Shown: positions 36,981 through 49,689 of the stretch, one piece after another
Layout: each line of letters starts with the position of its first letter
Position numbering within the stretch: position 1 is the stretch's first letter
Assembly (NCBI GenBank): GCA_015178975.1
Contig: WHVD01000064.1
Span: 124,001 to 188,000, forward strand
Direction: 5' to 3'
From: Hysterangium stoloniferum
Lineage: Eukaryota; Basidiomycota; Agaricomycetes; Hysterangiales; Hysterangiaceae
DNA length: 64,000 nucleotides
Translations under genes and position numbers: made by a program
The notes under the pieces: model-generated
What the model saw: only the letters and a program-made list of their open reading frames with translations
Told to the model about the DNA's origin: nothing
Databases searched by the model: none

Positions 36981-37364
36981 TAGCCCCATGTTTGGCCACT
37001 GTAAAGTAATTACCCTTTCAATAAAATTGTGTCACATTTAACCTCACCATCACACTTACCGTCACTAAGCTTGAGGTCACCTATCTGAGATCTCATAGTT
37101 GATATTCTGGGACTGAATGGTATGGTTTTGACTCTATCAGAGGACCCAAGGACTTTTGTTGCAAGTGCAGATTAGATGATTACTAGAAAGCATCACATTC
37201 TAAGTAATATATATCATGATCACTCTGATAGTTAGTAGCTCCCCATACAGTACTCTTGTGGATGCGCTTGAGCACTAATACATGAGATCTCGTGTTTCAA
37301 CTACTCATTGCATATGGTAATGCAATGGATGGTGAAAAAGTATCTTTCTGGTTTTCAGGCTGTG
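36981..37364. other. 3' flank of the Tnp2 gene, no gene recognised
   Basis: Probably the untranslated end of the DNA transposon. No matching terminal inverted repeat to the 24.1-kb side was found. Confidence 0.35.
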
Positions 37365-37634
37365 TGTCATGTATTTTAAAGGTTTTTCTATTTTTCACAA
37401 TTTCCCCAAAACGAAATTCTTAACAAAAGCTGTTAAAATGTACTTATATCGCGATTATAAAATTGTACAATATTCTCTTAATTTATATTGAATTTATGCA
37501 ATTTATTTTGCATTTTTATCTTATAAATTGAGGGAGCTACGAAATTTCTACCTTTTATTCTTTTTTAACTATATATCTTCAAACCGGCCACCTGGCGCTT
37601 ATTACACAACGCGCGGGAATATTAGTCACAACAA

Positions 37635-37800
37635 GTGACCGGTCGTAAGGGCGCGCGACAGTCACAAGGGCGCGCGACAGTCACAAGGGCGCGTGACAGT
37701 CACAAGGGCGCGCGACAGTCACAAGGGCGCGCGACAGTCACAAGGGCGCGCGACAGTCACAAGGGCGCGCGACAGTCACAAGGCGCGACAGGTGTCACAC
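37635..37800. repeat. 19-bp GC-rich minisatellite in LTR-E
   Basis: About eight nearly identical units of TCACAAGGGCGCGCGACAG, in contrast with the AT-rich rest of the LTR. The corresponding array in the other E copy (about 31450-31560) is far more degenerate. The open frame across it is a repeat artefact. Confidence 0.9.
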
Positions 37801-37957
37801 CTGCACTAGCGCGGGAATATTATGTCATACATTATGTCATTTGGGAATATTAAGTCATATATTATGTCATCATATATGCTACAGTAGAGAATGGCGGAAA
37901 TGTCTAAAACATTCCAAGTAAAATAGCTAAAATAGGATAGAAATAAAGTTCAATACG

Positions 37958-38770
37958 TGTTAGGATACACACACAGGGCGGGTTTCCGGAGAAACCCGTG
38001 GAATATCCGGTAGGACTTGGCTTCAGCTTATAGGCTGCGCCCTCGCTAGATCGTGTTGTCCAATTTCAGACAGGCGGACGGGAATCCCGGGGAGTCCGGG
38101 CGGGGGTTCGTGGGTCGTGAGTTGTAGGTCGTGAGTCGTGAATCGAGATAGTCGAGAGAGATAGATGCGCCGGAGCCCGTGGGCTCTGACTAGTGCGAGC
38201 GGTCTGATAAGAGTAGGGTTTTAGAGAGGAAAATGTATTAGATTACTGGGGGGAATCTAAGCTAATTTTCTGACTGGATTGTATGTACAACATCTGCCAG
38301 TTTATATAGACCGTGGAATGCATGACATACCGAATCCAGTAATAATGAGACGAAACAAGCAAAACATAAAACGGGAATAGTAAACACCAAATTGGTGTTA
38401 GGAACGGGACGGAACGGAGCGGAGTCCGAATCGTGACAAAGCATAACCCATAATGGGAAACGGAGTGGGAGCGGAGTCCTAAATCGTGACAGGTCATTTG
38501 ACTAAAACGGGAACGGAGCTCGATTAGAGCGGTGACGGGATTCTAAGCGGGTTCCGATGACTGATGCGTGGGACGAAGACGGACATAGACAGAGACGGGG
38601 TCCGGGGGAAGTCCGGTGACTGATATGTGTCTTAATGAGGTCGAACGTAACGAGTCTTGATGTAACGGAGTCCGGGCGGGAAATCCTATAAACAGACGAT
38701 TGGTGCTTGTAGCGCGTGGGGGCGTACGAGTTAGTGCCCGGAGTCCGGCGGGATTTGTCCGGTCGTAACA
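37958..38770 (-). mobile_element. Solo LTR, family A (copy 5)
   Basis: 813 bp, TGTTAGGATACAC...GGTCGTAACA, with target duplication ATACG (37953-37957 and 38771-38775), inside LTR-E copy 2 just upstream of the latter's TATA box. Confidence 0.93.
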
Positions 38771-38889
38771 ATACGTCTCTAAATGTCTCAGATCTCAGTG
38801 TATATAAGGAGCTCTGCTCCAGCCATGAAATATCAACCAATCTTATCAACCAATTTATCACCACATCAGTGTGTCACTGCAGCTAGCAG

Positions 38890-39260
38890 TTTATTGCCAC
38901 CTCTTAGTTGAGCATCTGGCACCTAGGATTCCCTGTCACCTCTTGTTGAGTAATTTGACAGTAATTCTACCAATCAGGATTCCCTGTCACCTCTTGTTGA
39001 GTAATTTGACAGTAATTCTACCAATCAGGATTCCCTGCCACCTCTTGTTGAGTAATTTGGTATTAATCCTTTGTACTACAGTCACCTCTTGTTGAGTAAT
39101 TTGACTGCTTGTTACATATCTTGTTATTTGTAGTTTAAAACTTCAGTCACCTCTTGTTGAGTAATTTGACTGATTATTACATTGCAAATAATCCTTGTTA
39201 CATTTCTTGTTATTTGTAATCTAAAAACTTCAGTCACCTCTTGTTGAGTAATTTGACTGA
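38890..39260. repeat. Dispersed tandem repeats in LTR-E
   Basis: Six or seven units containing CACCTCTTGTTGAGTAATTT at irregular 50-90 bp spacing downstream of the TATA box. The same position in the other E copy has weaker CACCTCAATCTGAG-type units. Confidence 0.75.
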
Positions 39261-39821
39261 TTATTACATTACAAATAATCCCTGTTCCCTTGCTCATTTA
39301 TTGTGAATCAGTAAAGCATATTCACATAAATAAATACTGAGAATATCCTTGCAAGATCCTAAGACTACATTAAGATCCTGATAAGTTAGTATCACAGTAG
39401 ACCCTGTAGGTTAGTGTAAATAAAGCATATATTAGCCAAATAGTGTTTTATTCTATATCTAATCTTTTGACCCGTTTATAAATATTTTTACTGTTTGACA
39501 AATAGTATAAAATATATATAATCTAGCTAGCATTGAAGTTAAATATAGCTTTGGAATCAGTAAATTGTTATTCTTATTTTAGTAGTTGTTATCACAGAAA
39601 AAGAACAAGCTTGCACAAGCAGCTCTCAAAACCTTCTTTGCGAAGTAGGGTGCATATAAACTCTTGACTTCAGGGGTTCTAAGTCTATTTAGGCTGCCAC
39701 TGATTAATATCAAATACTTAAATTATTTTACCTTGTAGTGAATTGAGTATTTGCACACTTTGATAGAGCATTGGACTCCTTTTTCCAGAAAATAATATTG
39801 AAATAAGGCTAATACATTACA

Positions 39822-40563
39822 CTGTGGGAGATGTATCTGGGCATCACCACCCTCACTCAGTTTCCACTGCTGCACTTGTCATCAACAACAATGAGCTCAC
39901 ATTCTAACCTTCCTAGTCACTCTAGAATCGCACACTCTCACTATCATATTAGATGCCTTGGGTCTCCTGAGGCATGCAATGCTCTGGGGTAACCACTGTA
40001 ATACCCTCATGCAGCTGAGCCTGTCTGGGGTTTACCTTGGCACACTTAGCTGGTGACATCCCATACTGCATGAAGATTGGCCGTCTCCACCCTGCAAATT
40101 TCTGACTGACTTGAAAATAGGGTATATAATAGAAGTCTGCACAAGTCCATCCAACTACTATAATATACATAAAGGGTATCACAATTACCAGCTAATTAGC
40201 GTTCTCCGCAATGTCCCGTGAGTACATCTCTGTCAATTGTGGACCCATTTCCATCTTGAATACCCTATGCAGGGTGTCATTGTCCATCGAATGAATCAGT
40301 TCCATAAAATTCACAGAGGGCTTGCTGTTTTGTGGGATCAATGCCTGAATAGTCTCAATATAACTTGGGTTATTGGTGGAAATGCGTAAAGTGAATGTCT
40401 CATATTGCTAGTATCTATAAGTACAATCCATTCAATGGAGTTTAATGTAAGCTTACTTCTTTTATAGGTGGAATCCATGCATTTGAAGTCCAGATTGCGA
40501 GGAGTAATATTACAACAATGTTCATGAGGAACTGGAAGTCAGAGTTGAGTCTGATGGTAAGAA
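39822..40563. other. No gene recognised
   Basis: Short minus-strand open frame 39949-40182 has no recognisable domain. The stretch could be a 3' flank or a decayed exon. Confidence 0.35.
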
Positions 40564-41836
40564 TTAATTTTCATAATGTGATGGCCTTTGAAGATTTACT
40601 GGTACCCTTTTTTTCCAGATATGAATGTTGTATTTGCCTGTGGAGGCACCTGTTACAATAATTTGGCTGCTCTGGGAGGACATTGCCTAGTGCATTTGGT
40701 GAATAAACCTTTTGTGATCTTGTCAACATAGTCTCTTACCCCTACTGCTTGAATCATCTGTTCAGCACCCTTGTGCCTCAGAATTTGTTGCAGTTTTCTG
40801 TTGTCAATACCAAAGACATATGCCTTTCCATGGTCACTCCCACAGACAACAGCTTTTCCCCTTTCTGCAAATACACCAGCTTTCACAAACTTCTTCTGGA
40901 CTTTGAATGTCCTCATTGGTGTGGTACGGTTGGCAGGGTAGAGGTCAAACCCATTACCCATATTATTGATTAAAACATTTCCACTCAAAGCACAAATATC
41001 AACATTTCCACTGAGAAAGTTTCAAAAACATGATGGAAGACAAGAGTGAAAGGGCAACTCACATTGCTGATTTAAGTGGACAATTGTACTTCTTGGTTGC
41101 TGTTTCAGTGTCTTTACAAGAACTACAATTCTGCTGTTGGCATTATTGATAGATACTAAGGTATACACTTACATCATTCCTGTTTCCATCACATACATAT
41201 ACGATCACCGAAGTTCCTTCATCAGTGAAAGAGACAGCTCGGGGACTCACATCAGGGAGTGTATCCTCCCACAGTTTAGTGAGATGGGCATGATCAACTT
41301 GAAAGACTTTGAGTTGCCCATAGTGGCTGGTGATGGCCAAACATTGAGCTGAGGGATCAAAGGCAAAACTTTCTATGCTATCATTAAGGGGAAAGATTTC
41401 TTGATGAATATACTTGGTGAAGTCTGACTGCACGGCATTAGACAACACAATAATTGGAATAGTTATCCACTTACTGCCTTGTGATTGTGATGATAAACCA
41501 AAACCTGTCCACAACCAGTTCCGAAACAAAGCCACTCTATTCCAGAAGGTGTGGCATCTTGGTTGATAAAGTTGATAGTTGTGATCTGTCCCCAATGCTG
41601 ATTATTGTTGACAAGTGTCTGAAAAAGGGTGTGTGTCTTCAAGTCCCATATTCGAACTTCTTTGTCATCTCCTATGACATTTCATTTTTCAATTAATTAT
41701 ATGAAACTAGGATATACAAACCTCCACTGGCCAGCAGGGTAGAGCCAGTGTTGAATGCAAAGGTGTTCACAAGTCCTCCATGTCCATCAAGAGAGGCAAC
41801 TAACCGATAGCGCTGGCTGGCTTAGTTAAAATGAGG
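40564..41836 (-). CDS. WD40-repeat protein of a fungal multicopy family (start uncertain)
   Basis: Minus-strand exons in order: YRLVASLDGHGGLVNTFAFN and STLLASGG (about 41715-41815); then DKEVRIWDLKTHTLFQTL, WGQITTINF and LCFGTGCGQVLVYHHHN (about 41475-41670); NDSIESFAFDPSAQCLAITS and YGQLKVFQV (about 41250-41420); and a later exon MGNGFDLYPANRTTPMRTF, KKFVKAGVFAERGKAVVCG and SDHGKAYVFG (about 40745-40960). The last exon, after a short intron, reads IIVTGASTGKYNIHIW (about 40600-40670). The GH...WD-type repeats predict a beta-propeller scaffold. The family is common near repeats in mushroom genomes. Introns have normal borders, but no clear in-frame ATG is seen before YRLVASL, so it may lack its start. 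Confidence 0.65.
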
Positions 41837-41992
41837 AAACCCTAACATAGCATAAGGTGCTCACATCCTCCGACTCAGGCAAGAAGGAATCTATGAATGT
41901 TTCTAAGGCAGACACCATCAATGAGTATCTCCTGTATTCTCTAGGTCTTCGCCTTCACCTTTAAATCAGCTTTAAACTATTATATGGTTATT

Positions 41993-42191
41993 GTTCCATA
42001 TTACTCAATATTGGTGCAGCATGTTAATTGTACTCATTACGTATGCAACTAACTCAAGATGAATCAGAAACGGAATAAAACACTCTTGTCCTTCTTCCAT
42101 ATTACTCAATATTGGTGCAGCATGTTAATTGTACTCATTGTGTATGCAACTAACTCAAGATGAACCAGAAATGGAACAAAACACTCTTGTC
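41993..42191. repeat. Two-unit tandem duplication of about 100 bp
   Basis: The unit containing CCATATTACTCAATATTGG and ending AACACTCTTGTCC occurs twice back to back with only a few differences. It lies upstream of the WD40 gene. Confidence 0.85.
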
Positions 42192-43514
42192 CCTTTAAGT
42201 GTTGCTGATATATTGACATTCAGGCAATCCCACCATTCATGCAGCACACAATTGCTTGACATCTACCACTCATCACCTCCCAGATTGAGTTCCAACCATT
42301 GAAGGCTTCAGGTTGCCGACCAATAATTACACCTTGCATTGATTTTGCTGAAGAATGGGGCCACAATGATGGAATGCTGACATCAATTGAATTGGATATG
42401 CATTCAGATATAGATTCACAAGACAAAGAATTGGATAATGTGATAGAAAATGATGATTGAGACAATGAAGACAATGGAACCCTTGGAATCCTTGGAAAAT
42501 GCAACAATAACAAGATTCCCAAACCACAGGGTGAACCTGGGTGTCCTAACTCTGGTGGGTACAGTGTTGAGAGTGAGCTGTGTGGCTGGAGTCCTGATCT
42601 ACTAGAGAATGTCACTGTGAGTTTCAGCATGAATTGTACACTTACTTCCTGCCTCTTAGCCCTCCCTAGCGATTTGTGAAGAATAAAGCAAATGATACAC
42701 TGGATACCACACAAAGTTACAAGAAACAGAAACCTGCTGACATTAATGCAATTTGTGCCTTGGTGAGTGTTAGATAATCTATCATCATCCACTCATGATC
42801 CTCATGCCTGTATTGGAAGGCAAAAAAGCATTATCCAGTTGTCAATAAGTATGACAACTACTGGCCAATACGAGATATGATCAAGTTGCATTTGAAGTAT
42901 ACATCAGGAATCTATTGGAAGCAAGGGGAAACCTTTTTCAAGGCAGTTTGGAATCATGGAACTCTAGTAAATTAGTATCAAGCCATGTATAGTACACTGA
43001 ATAGACAATCCAACAAACAGGCAACAGAGACAGTTAAAATGACAAATAATATAAAAATGTGGCTAAACTACCAAATGTAGATACAATAAAGGTATAACGA
43101 AGGAGCATGCTAAATTTATTGTATTTCTAAAATGGGGACAAATAGGAACAGTAGGCAACTGACAGAACACATTGCATGGAAATATGAAATGTGCAAACAG
43201 GCAACAGAGACAAAAGCAATGAATAATATAACAAGTGTGGCTAGACTACCAAACATAGATTGCTCATCTTTGCATTTTCCACTCATCTTTGCATTTTCCA
43301 CTCATCTTTGCATTTTCCACTCATCTTTGCATTTTCCACTCATCTTTGCATTTTTCACTTGGCATTATAGTGAAAACATAAAAATCAAAGTCCACGGGTA
43401 AACCGCTTAAGGACTTGAAAAACATGTCAGAACCTGTAAAAGCAAAGAGAGACATAGGGTGACAGGGAATAATGTAAATGAGTCCAAACGTAACACAGGG
43501 TCCATGGGGTGTGG
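42192..43514. other. No gene recognised; short repeats
   Basis: A 190-codon minus-strand frame (42220-42792) is S/C/L-rich with no motif and I do not accept it as a gene. About 43020-43090 and 43190-43260 are diverged copies of one 75-bp unit (GGCAACAGAGACA...TGTGGCTA). No LTR for the adjacent gypsy element is present, so that element is truncated here. Confidence 0.45.
43263..43362. repeat. 19-bp tandem repeat, five copies
   Basis: Five almost perfect copies of CTCATCTTTGCATTTTCCA in a row. Low divergence suggests recent expansion. Confidence 0.9.
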
Positions 43515-46500
43515 TCAGAGAGATGATAGTGGTCCAGGTTTGAGGGAGTAAGCTGTATGAAAGTCAGTAACGATTTCTGTGGCATTACCGAGTTCCATGG
43601 CCAAAATCCATGAGGTTTCTTCATTGGTGCCCTCATAACCGGCCCACTTGACCAAGTAAAGCAGTTTACAAGTGCGTCGATGCTTGTCAATTTTCGAATC
43701 TAAAATTTGCGAGATTTCAAACTTGGGTTCTCCATCAATAATGACCAGAGGAGGCGGAGATTGCATGCGATCCAGGATAGTGTTGGCAGTACAAGGTTCT
43801 AGCATAGAAACATGAAATACCGGGTGTACCACGTGCATGTTATCTGGAAGCTGTAGAGTCCAAGAGACTGAACCTACTTGTGCGATAATTTCAAACGGAC
43901 CTAAATATTTTGCAGCAAGCTTTTTTGATGGACGGGTAGTCTGGAAGAATTGAGCTTTGACAAAAACACAATTGCCAATCTTGAAGTTTGGTGGTGGGAC
44001 CCAGTGTTTGTCCACTGAATGTTGATATTGCTCTTGCGCGGACATTATTGCAGTCCGGAGTTCCTCGTGGAGCTTGTGGAGGTCTGTGGTGAACTCTTGA
44101 GCACAAGCAGAGGTGAGATTTCATTCTGGATGTACTGTAATATTTGGATTATATCCTTTATTTGCAAAGAACGGGGAAATGCCAGTAGTGGCCGAGGGTG
44201 CATTGTTGTAAGCAAACTCTGGTAACAAGGATTTCCAATTGTCCTGTTGGTAATTGCAATATACATGGAGATATTGTTCCAATGTCTGATTGATGTGTTC
44301 AGTTTGTCCGTTGCCTTCCGGGTGATGTCCAGATGTGAAATGTAATGTCATGTCTAAGGATTTCCCGAGGAATCTAAAGAAGTGAGAGATGAACTCTGAT
44401 CCTCAATCGGAAGTCACGTGGGATGGAACTCCGTGCTTGGAAAATACGTGGATAATGAAAAGTTCCACTAACTGCACGGATGTAATAGTATCATAAGTAG
44501 GGATGAATATACCTTGTTTTGAGAATCTGTCAACAATGACTAGAATGGCGGAAAAGCCTTCAGAATCTGGTAGGTGTTCAATAAAATCCATAGAGATAGA
44601 ATTCCATGGATGTTCTGGTACCGGGAGTTGTTTCAAAAGGCCGTATGGCTTGTGTCACTGAGATTTCAAGTGGGGACAAGTAGTGCAAGATTTACAATAG
44701 TGTTTAACGAATCCACGGAGTCTGGGCCAAGTGTATCCTCTTCTTATTAATGATAGATTTTTGTTGTACCCGAAATGTCCTGAGAGTGGATGATCATGTT
44801 TGTATTGAAGGATCCTGAGGTGGAGTCCATTGGAGTCCGGTACATAGATTCGATCGTCAAGTCTAATGAAACCATGCTGATCAAGAGACCACTGAGGTTG
44901 ATCGGGGCCCACGGGATTGTCAAGGTAGCTTTAGTTATCGGGTCTAGTGGAATTGCCGATAGAATATCTTGATGTAACTTCTCAATATCCATAATGATAA
45001 TTCCACGGACAATGGGATTGATGAGGAAAGTTGCGTGGACTGATGTGGTAAGTTGTTGATTCGTGAAAATAGGTTTCAGGTTGTGCGGGTTTACCGTGGC
45101 ATAGTCATTGCTCCCCTCTTTAGGATAGATGTCCCATCATCTAGTTAAAGTGTCGGGTTTGCCACCGAGATGGCCTGGTCGAAAACGGATAATCATGTTG
45201 AAGGCAGATAGATATTCAGACCAGCGGGCCTGCCAGCAGATCAAAAGTTTTGTGGTAGAAAAGTATTCCAGGTTTTTGTGATCTGTTACAACATCAATAG
45301 GAGTTCCCAAGCCTTCCAAATAGTGTCACCACGCTTTGAAAGCTGAAAAGATTGCCAAGAGTTCCTTATCATGAACATCGTAGTTTAGCTCTGCTCTGGT
45401 AAAAGTCTGGGATAGAAAAGCCATGGGGTGTACTTCTCCATCGGAGTCCTGGATAGACAGAATGGCTCCAAGCACATAATCCGAGGCATCCGTTTCAACG
45501 ATGAGCGGGAAGTCCGGTTTCCAATGCAACAGAATAGGAGCTGAGGAAAAAGAATTTTTTAAAAGATTGAAAGCTTTTTGACACTTATCGTTAAAATTCC
45601 ACAGAGTATCCTTACACGTAAGATGGGTAAGGGGTACCATGATGTTGGAATATCCATGGATAAGCTGTCTGTAAAGATTGGCAAAGCCGAGGAAGGATTG
45701 TATATGTTTAACTTGTCAGGGTTCAGGCCAATATTTGATGACTTGCACCTTAGTTTTGTCCATGCGGAGTCCATCGGGTCCCATGATGAAACCCAGGTAT
45801 TCCATGGAGTCCGTGTCAAAAGTACATTTTTTACCATTTGTGAATAAACCATGTTGTCTGAGTCTCCAGAGAACTTCATGGACTTGTTTGTCATGTTCCG
45901 TGGGATTCTCGGAGTAGATAAGAATGTCATCCAAGTAAACAATAATGTATACATCGAGCATGTTGGAGAAAATGTCATTGATAAAACACTGAAAAACAGA
46001 CGGAGCATTGGTGAGTCCAAAGGGCATCACCAACCACTCGAAGGCCCCATAGCGGGTTCTAAAAGTGGTTTTCCATTCGTCACCTGCAGCGATCTGGACC
46101 AAGTGATAGGCGTGTTTGAGATCTATCTTGGTGTAAATCCAGGCATTCCATGGGGCATCAAGCAGATCAGATATGAGTGGAAGTGGATACTTATCCTTTT
46201 CGGTGACAGCATTGAGTCCTCTAAAATCAATACATAGTCGAAGGGATCCATCCTTTTTTCTGACAAACAGAACAGGTGCTCCAAATGGAGACTTTGAGGG
46301 TCTGATAAAACCTATGGACAAATGTTTATCCAGGAAATCGCGGATTACGGAAGGTTCTGTGGACGAGAGCAGATAAATATGTCCTAGGGGTGGCTGGGTG
46401 CCGTCTTCAAGATCGATTTTTAAGTCGTATTCTCTGTGGGGCGGAAGCCGGTCAGCTTTCCGCTTGCTAAAAACATCTGCGAAGTCATGATATTTCTCCG

Positions 46501-49036
46501 GGATGCCTTCTAGGTCAGCAGCTTCGGATACCGGGGTTGAAAAATGTCCAGTTGCTTCATCAATTTTTAAGTTGATAGTGAACGCCTGGGACCCGTCCAT
46601 TTTTGAAGCCCTAATAAAAGCTGCAGCATTAATCAGAGAAATAGATGGAGGTGCCGTGGGTTCCAGGGAAGCCATGGGTGCTGTAGGGATCACAGGAGTC
46701 CTCGAGACTGCAGGTGCCGGGAAGGCCATGGGTGCCGTGGAGGCTGGGACAGGCATAGTTTCCTCAGCTGCCATGGGGGTCTGGAATGTTATACTGTTAG
46801 CTATCCAGTCAATCAACGGATTGTAGCGGGTAAGCCAGTTGTGTCCAAGGACCACCGAGCAACTTGAGTCTAACTGGGTCACATAGAAAGTGACCAATTG
46901 AGATGTTCCATACAGGAAACAGATGGATAAATCACAAGCTTGGGTAACAACCAAATTACTTGTGCCATCGAAGAGGCAGAGGCCGATGGGATTTATCAGA
47001 TAAGTTGACAAAGAATCTTTTTGTGTGAATTTTGTATCTAAAAGACAATGAGTTGAGCTGGAATCTATAAGAGCTGAAAAAACGAATTTCAGAATCATAT
47101 TAGACATAAGTTTAATGAAAAATGAATCAGAATGTGAAAGAGCGGATGCGTTGAGACAAGTAAACTCTTGAATGCACGGAGAGGCAATGCAACCCCCAAC
47201 CCATGCGGAGTCCGCGGGGTTGCTTACTCTTTTTTCGAGTCGGAAGCTGGTTTGTCCTTCAACGGGGTTTCTGTGGAGGCCTTGGCTGTTCAACCCTTTG
47301 AAGAGTTTGCTTTTGCCAGCAGACATTCCAGGATTCGAGCACAAGAGACAGAGGTTATTGTCCATATGACATTGTCTTTCCTGTGGAGTCAATTTGCCAT
47401 CGGGTCCGAGTTTGCTTGAGCGGTCAGGTTTTCCGGCTTGTTTGCTGGACTGTTGACCCTTGTTATTATCCTTGTTGTTGTTGTTGTTGTTAGAAGACTT
47501 TTTATTGTTCTTCTTGTCAGATTGCGTGGAGTTTTGGTTGCTGGTTGATGAGTTGTTGTTGTTTGTTTTATTGGCCGTGGACTTGTTTACTTTGTCCGCG
47601 GAGGTCTTGTGGGCAACTTCCGTGCGACGTTCCCAATAACATGCACCCACGTTTTGAGCTTTGAGGCACATACGGGACAGGGTTTTTGGCTTGCCATCTT
47701 CTCCTTTCGAGACTTCGTCTTTAAGGTGGGACGGCAGACCGGCGTAGAATTGGTGGTGGAGAGTTGGATCACCCCACTGACAACGAGCTGCAAGATTATT
47801 GAATTGGACAATGTAGTCCGTGATGCACTGCATGTCCTTCATATGAAGATTTGTGAGACTGTTCTCAGCTTCTCCTGTTGGATCATATGGGCCAAAGTTG
47901 GTTTCAAGCTCCTCAACAAAAGCATCCCAATCTTCAAGCCAAAGCGGCTCTTCCTCGGAAATTCCACTAAAAGCCAGTTTGAACCATTTCAACGTGGATC
48001 CTGACAAGTATGACAGTGCGTAGTTGACTTTGTGGGAGTCCGTGGAGAATGCAGCAGATCGATCGCGGAAATTGAAGCAACATTGCATGAGGAAAGTAGA
48101 GAGTTTGTTTTGGTTGGAACCCATGAAGGGTTCCGGAGCATTGACCTTTGACCGTGGAGGTTCTTGTTCCTTTTTCTTTTGTTCTTGGAGCAGGTGCGTC
48201 ATAAATTTATCTATAGTACCTGCTAAAAATTCAGAAGTAGGATCCCCCAAGTGTGGTCGTTGACTAGACGGAGGATTTTCGACACCTTTGCCCTTGTTGG
48301 GGGCCACAGATTCATCCTCATGCTCACATTCATCCTGGTTTTCCGGGACTTCTTCGATACGGGCTTCTTCCATGGGTTCTGACTGGTTCACAAGCATCTG
48401 GCTGGTATACAAAGTTAACGGGGAATGAAGAGTCAACGGTCCAGGTAATGATGCCTGTGTGTTCGCTTTCTTTCTTGGTGGCATATTGAAAACAATCTGC
48501 GAGTCTTAGTTAGAAAATACTGTTAGGACACGTACAGGGCGGGTCTCCAGAGAAACCCACGGAATATCCAGTAGGACTTGGCTTCAGCTTATAGGCTGCG
48601 CCCTCGCTAGATCGTGTTGTCCAATTTCAGACTGGCGGATGGGAATCCCAGGGAGTCCGGGCGGGGGTCGTGGGTTGAGGGGTCATAGGTCGGAGGTCAT
48701 GGGTCGTGAGTCGAGATAGGTGAGAGAGATAGATGCACCGGAGCCCGTGGACTCTGACTAGTGTGAGCGGTGTGATTCAAGTAGGAGTTTAGAGCAGAAA
48801 ATGTATTAGATTACTGGGGGGAATCTAAGCCGATTTTCTGACTGGATTGTATGTACAACATCTGCCAGTTTAAATAGACCATGGAGTGAATGTCATACCA
48901 AATCCAGTAATGATGAAACGAAATGAGCAAAACATAAAACGGGAATAGTAAACACCAAATTGGTGTTAGGAACAGGACGGAACGGAGTGGAGTCCGAATA
49001 GTGACAAATCATAAACCAAAATGGGAAACGGAGTGG

Positions 49037-49644
49037 AAGCAATCTATTATGGAATGTTTATTCTGATTTAAAAAAATTGCAACTTTTAGTATAACTTAGA
49101 TCAAGACTAAGTCCAAGATCAAACTAAATTGAAGATCTAAGCAAAAGATTCATTTGAAAATAGAGTAGAATGGGTAAAAAATAACTATCAAAAGATTAAG
49201 TGAATTGTGCTCGAGATAACAACAATCGGTAAATCTAATCGTAATAAAACTTGAACTCTTTAAGTTTTATTTATTTTTATTTAGTTTGCCGGCTTACACA
49301 AATAAGATTTATACTTAATCTTAGATACTCTTTTATTGACTGGCTTTGATCATTGATCTCTTTTTTAATAATACACTTGAGCTTTGCTCAGCCAAATACC
49401 ATCTATAATCTGTTTATTTTTAAAATACATCCTCGACCTTTTGATCTTTGAATGTTCAAAGAACAAGAGAGCAATTTTGTAGTAAGCTTTTATAATTAAT
49501 TATTAATAATCTAGAAGTTGTAATTTTTAATAAAATAAATATATTCGGATGTACTTTAATTCTTTTTTGATGTGTTTAAATATTTTACTTTTAATCCTCT
49601 GGTACTTTATCTTTTATCTCCTTTATTCTTTTTTATTATAATTG
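49037..49644. mobile_element. AT-rich insertion of about 605 bp within the gypsy LTR
   Basis: The A-LTR alignment stops at GGAAACGGAGTGGAAGC and resumes at GGAGTCTGAATCGTGACAGG, with about 605 bp of very AT-rich unique sequence between. There are no TG...CA ends, inverted ends or coding frame, and the target duplication is not clear. Nature unknown. Confidence 0.6.
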
Positions 49645-49689
49645 TGGAGTCTGAATCGTGACAGGTCATTTGACTAAAACAGGAACAGT

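Larger units (their letters stand above)
37365..39821 (+). mobile_element. Solo LTR, family E (copy 2), containing LTR-A
   Basis: TGTCATGTATTTT...ATACATTACA with target duplication CTGTG (37360-37364 and 39822-39826). Net length is about 1.64 kb after removing the A insertion at 37958-38770. It is longer than copy 1 because its minisatellite and its GTCACCTCTTGTTGAGTA repeats (38890-39260) have different unit numbers. Confidence 0.93.

Noticed and set aside
37635-37800. CRISPR-like regular array
   Set aside because: Units are contiguous 19-mers with no unique spacers, in a fungal LTR; it is a minisatellite.
42220-42792. 190-codon minus-strand frame as a secreted Cys/Ser-rich protein
   Set aside because: No signal peptide at its start, no conserved cysteine pattern, and low-complexity S/L bias; probably chance.
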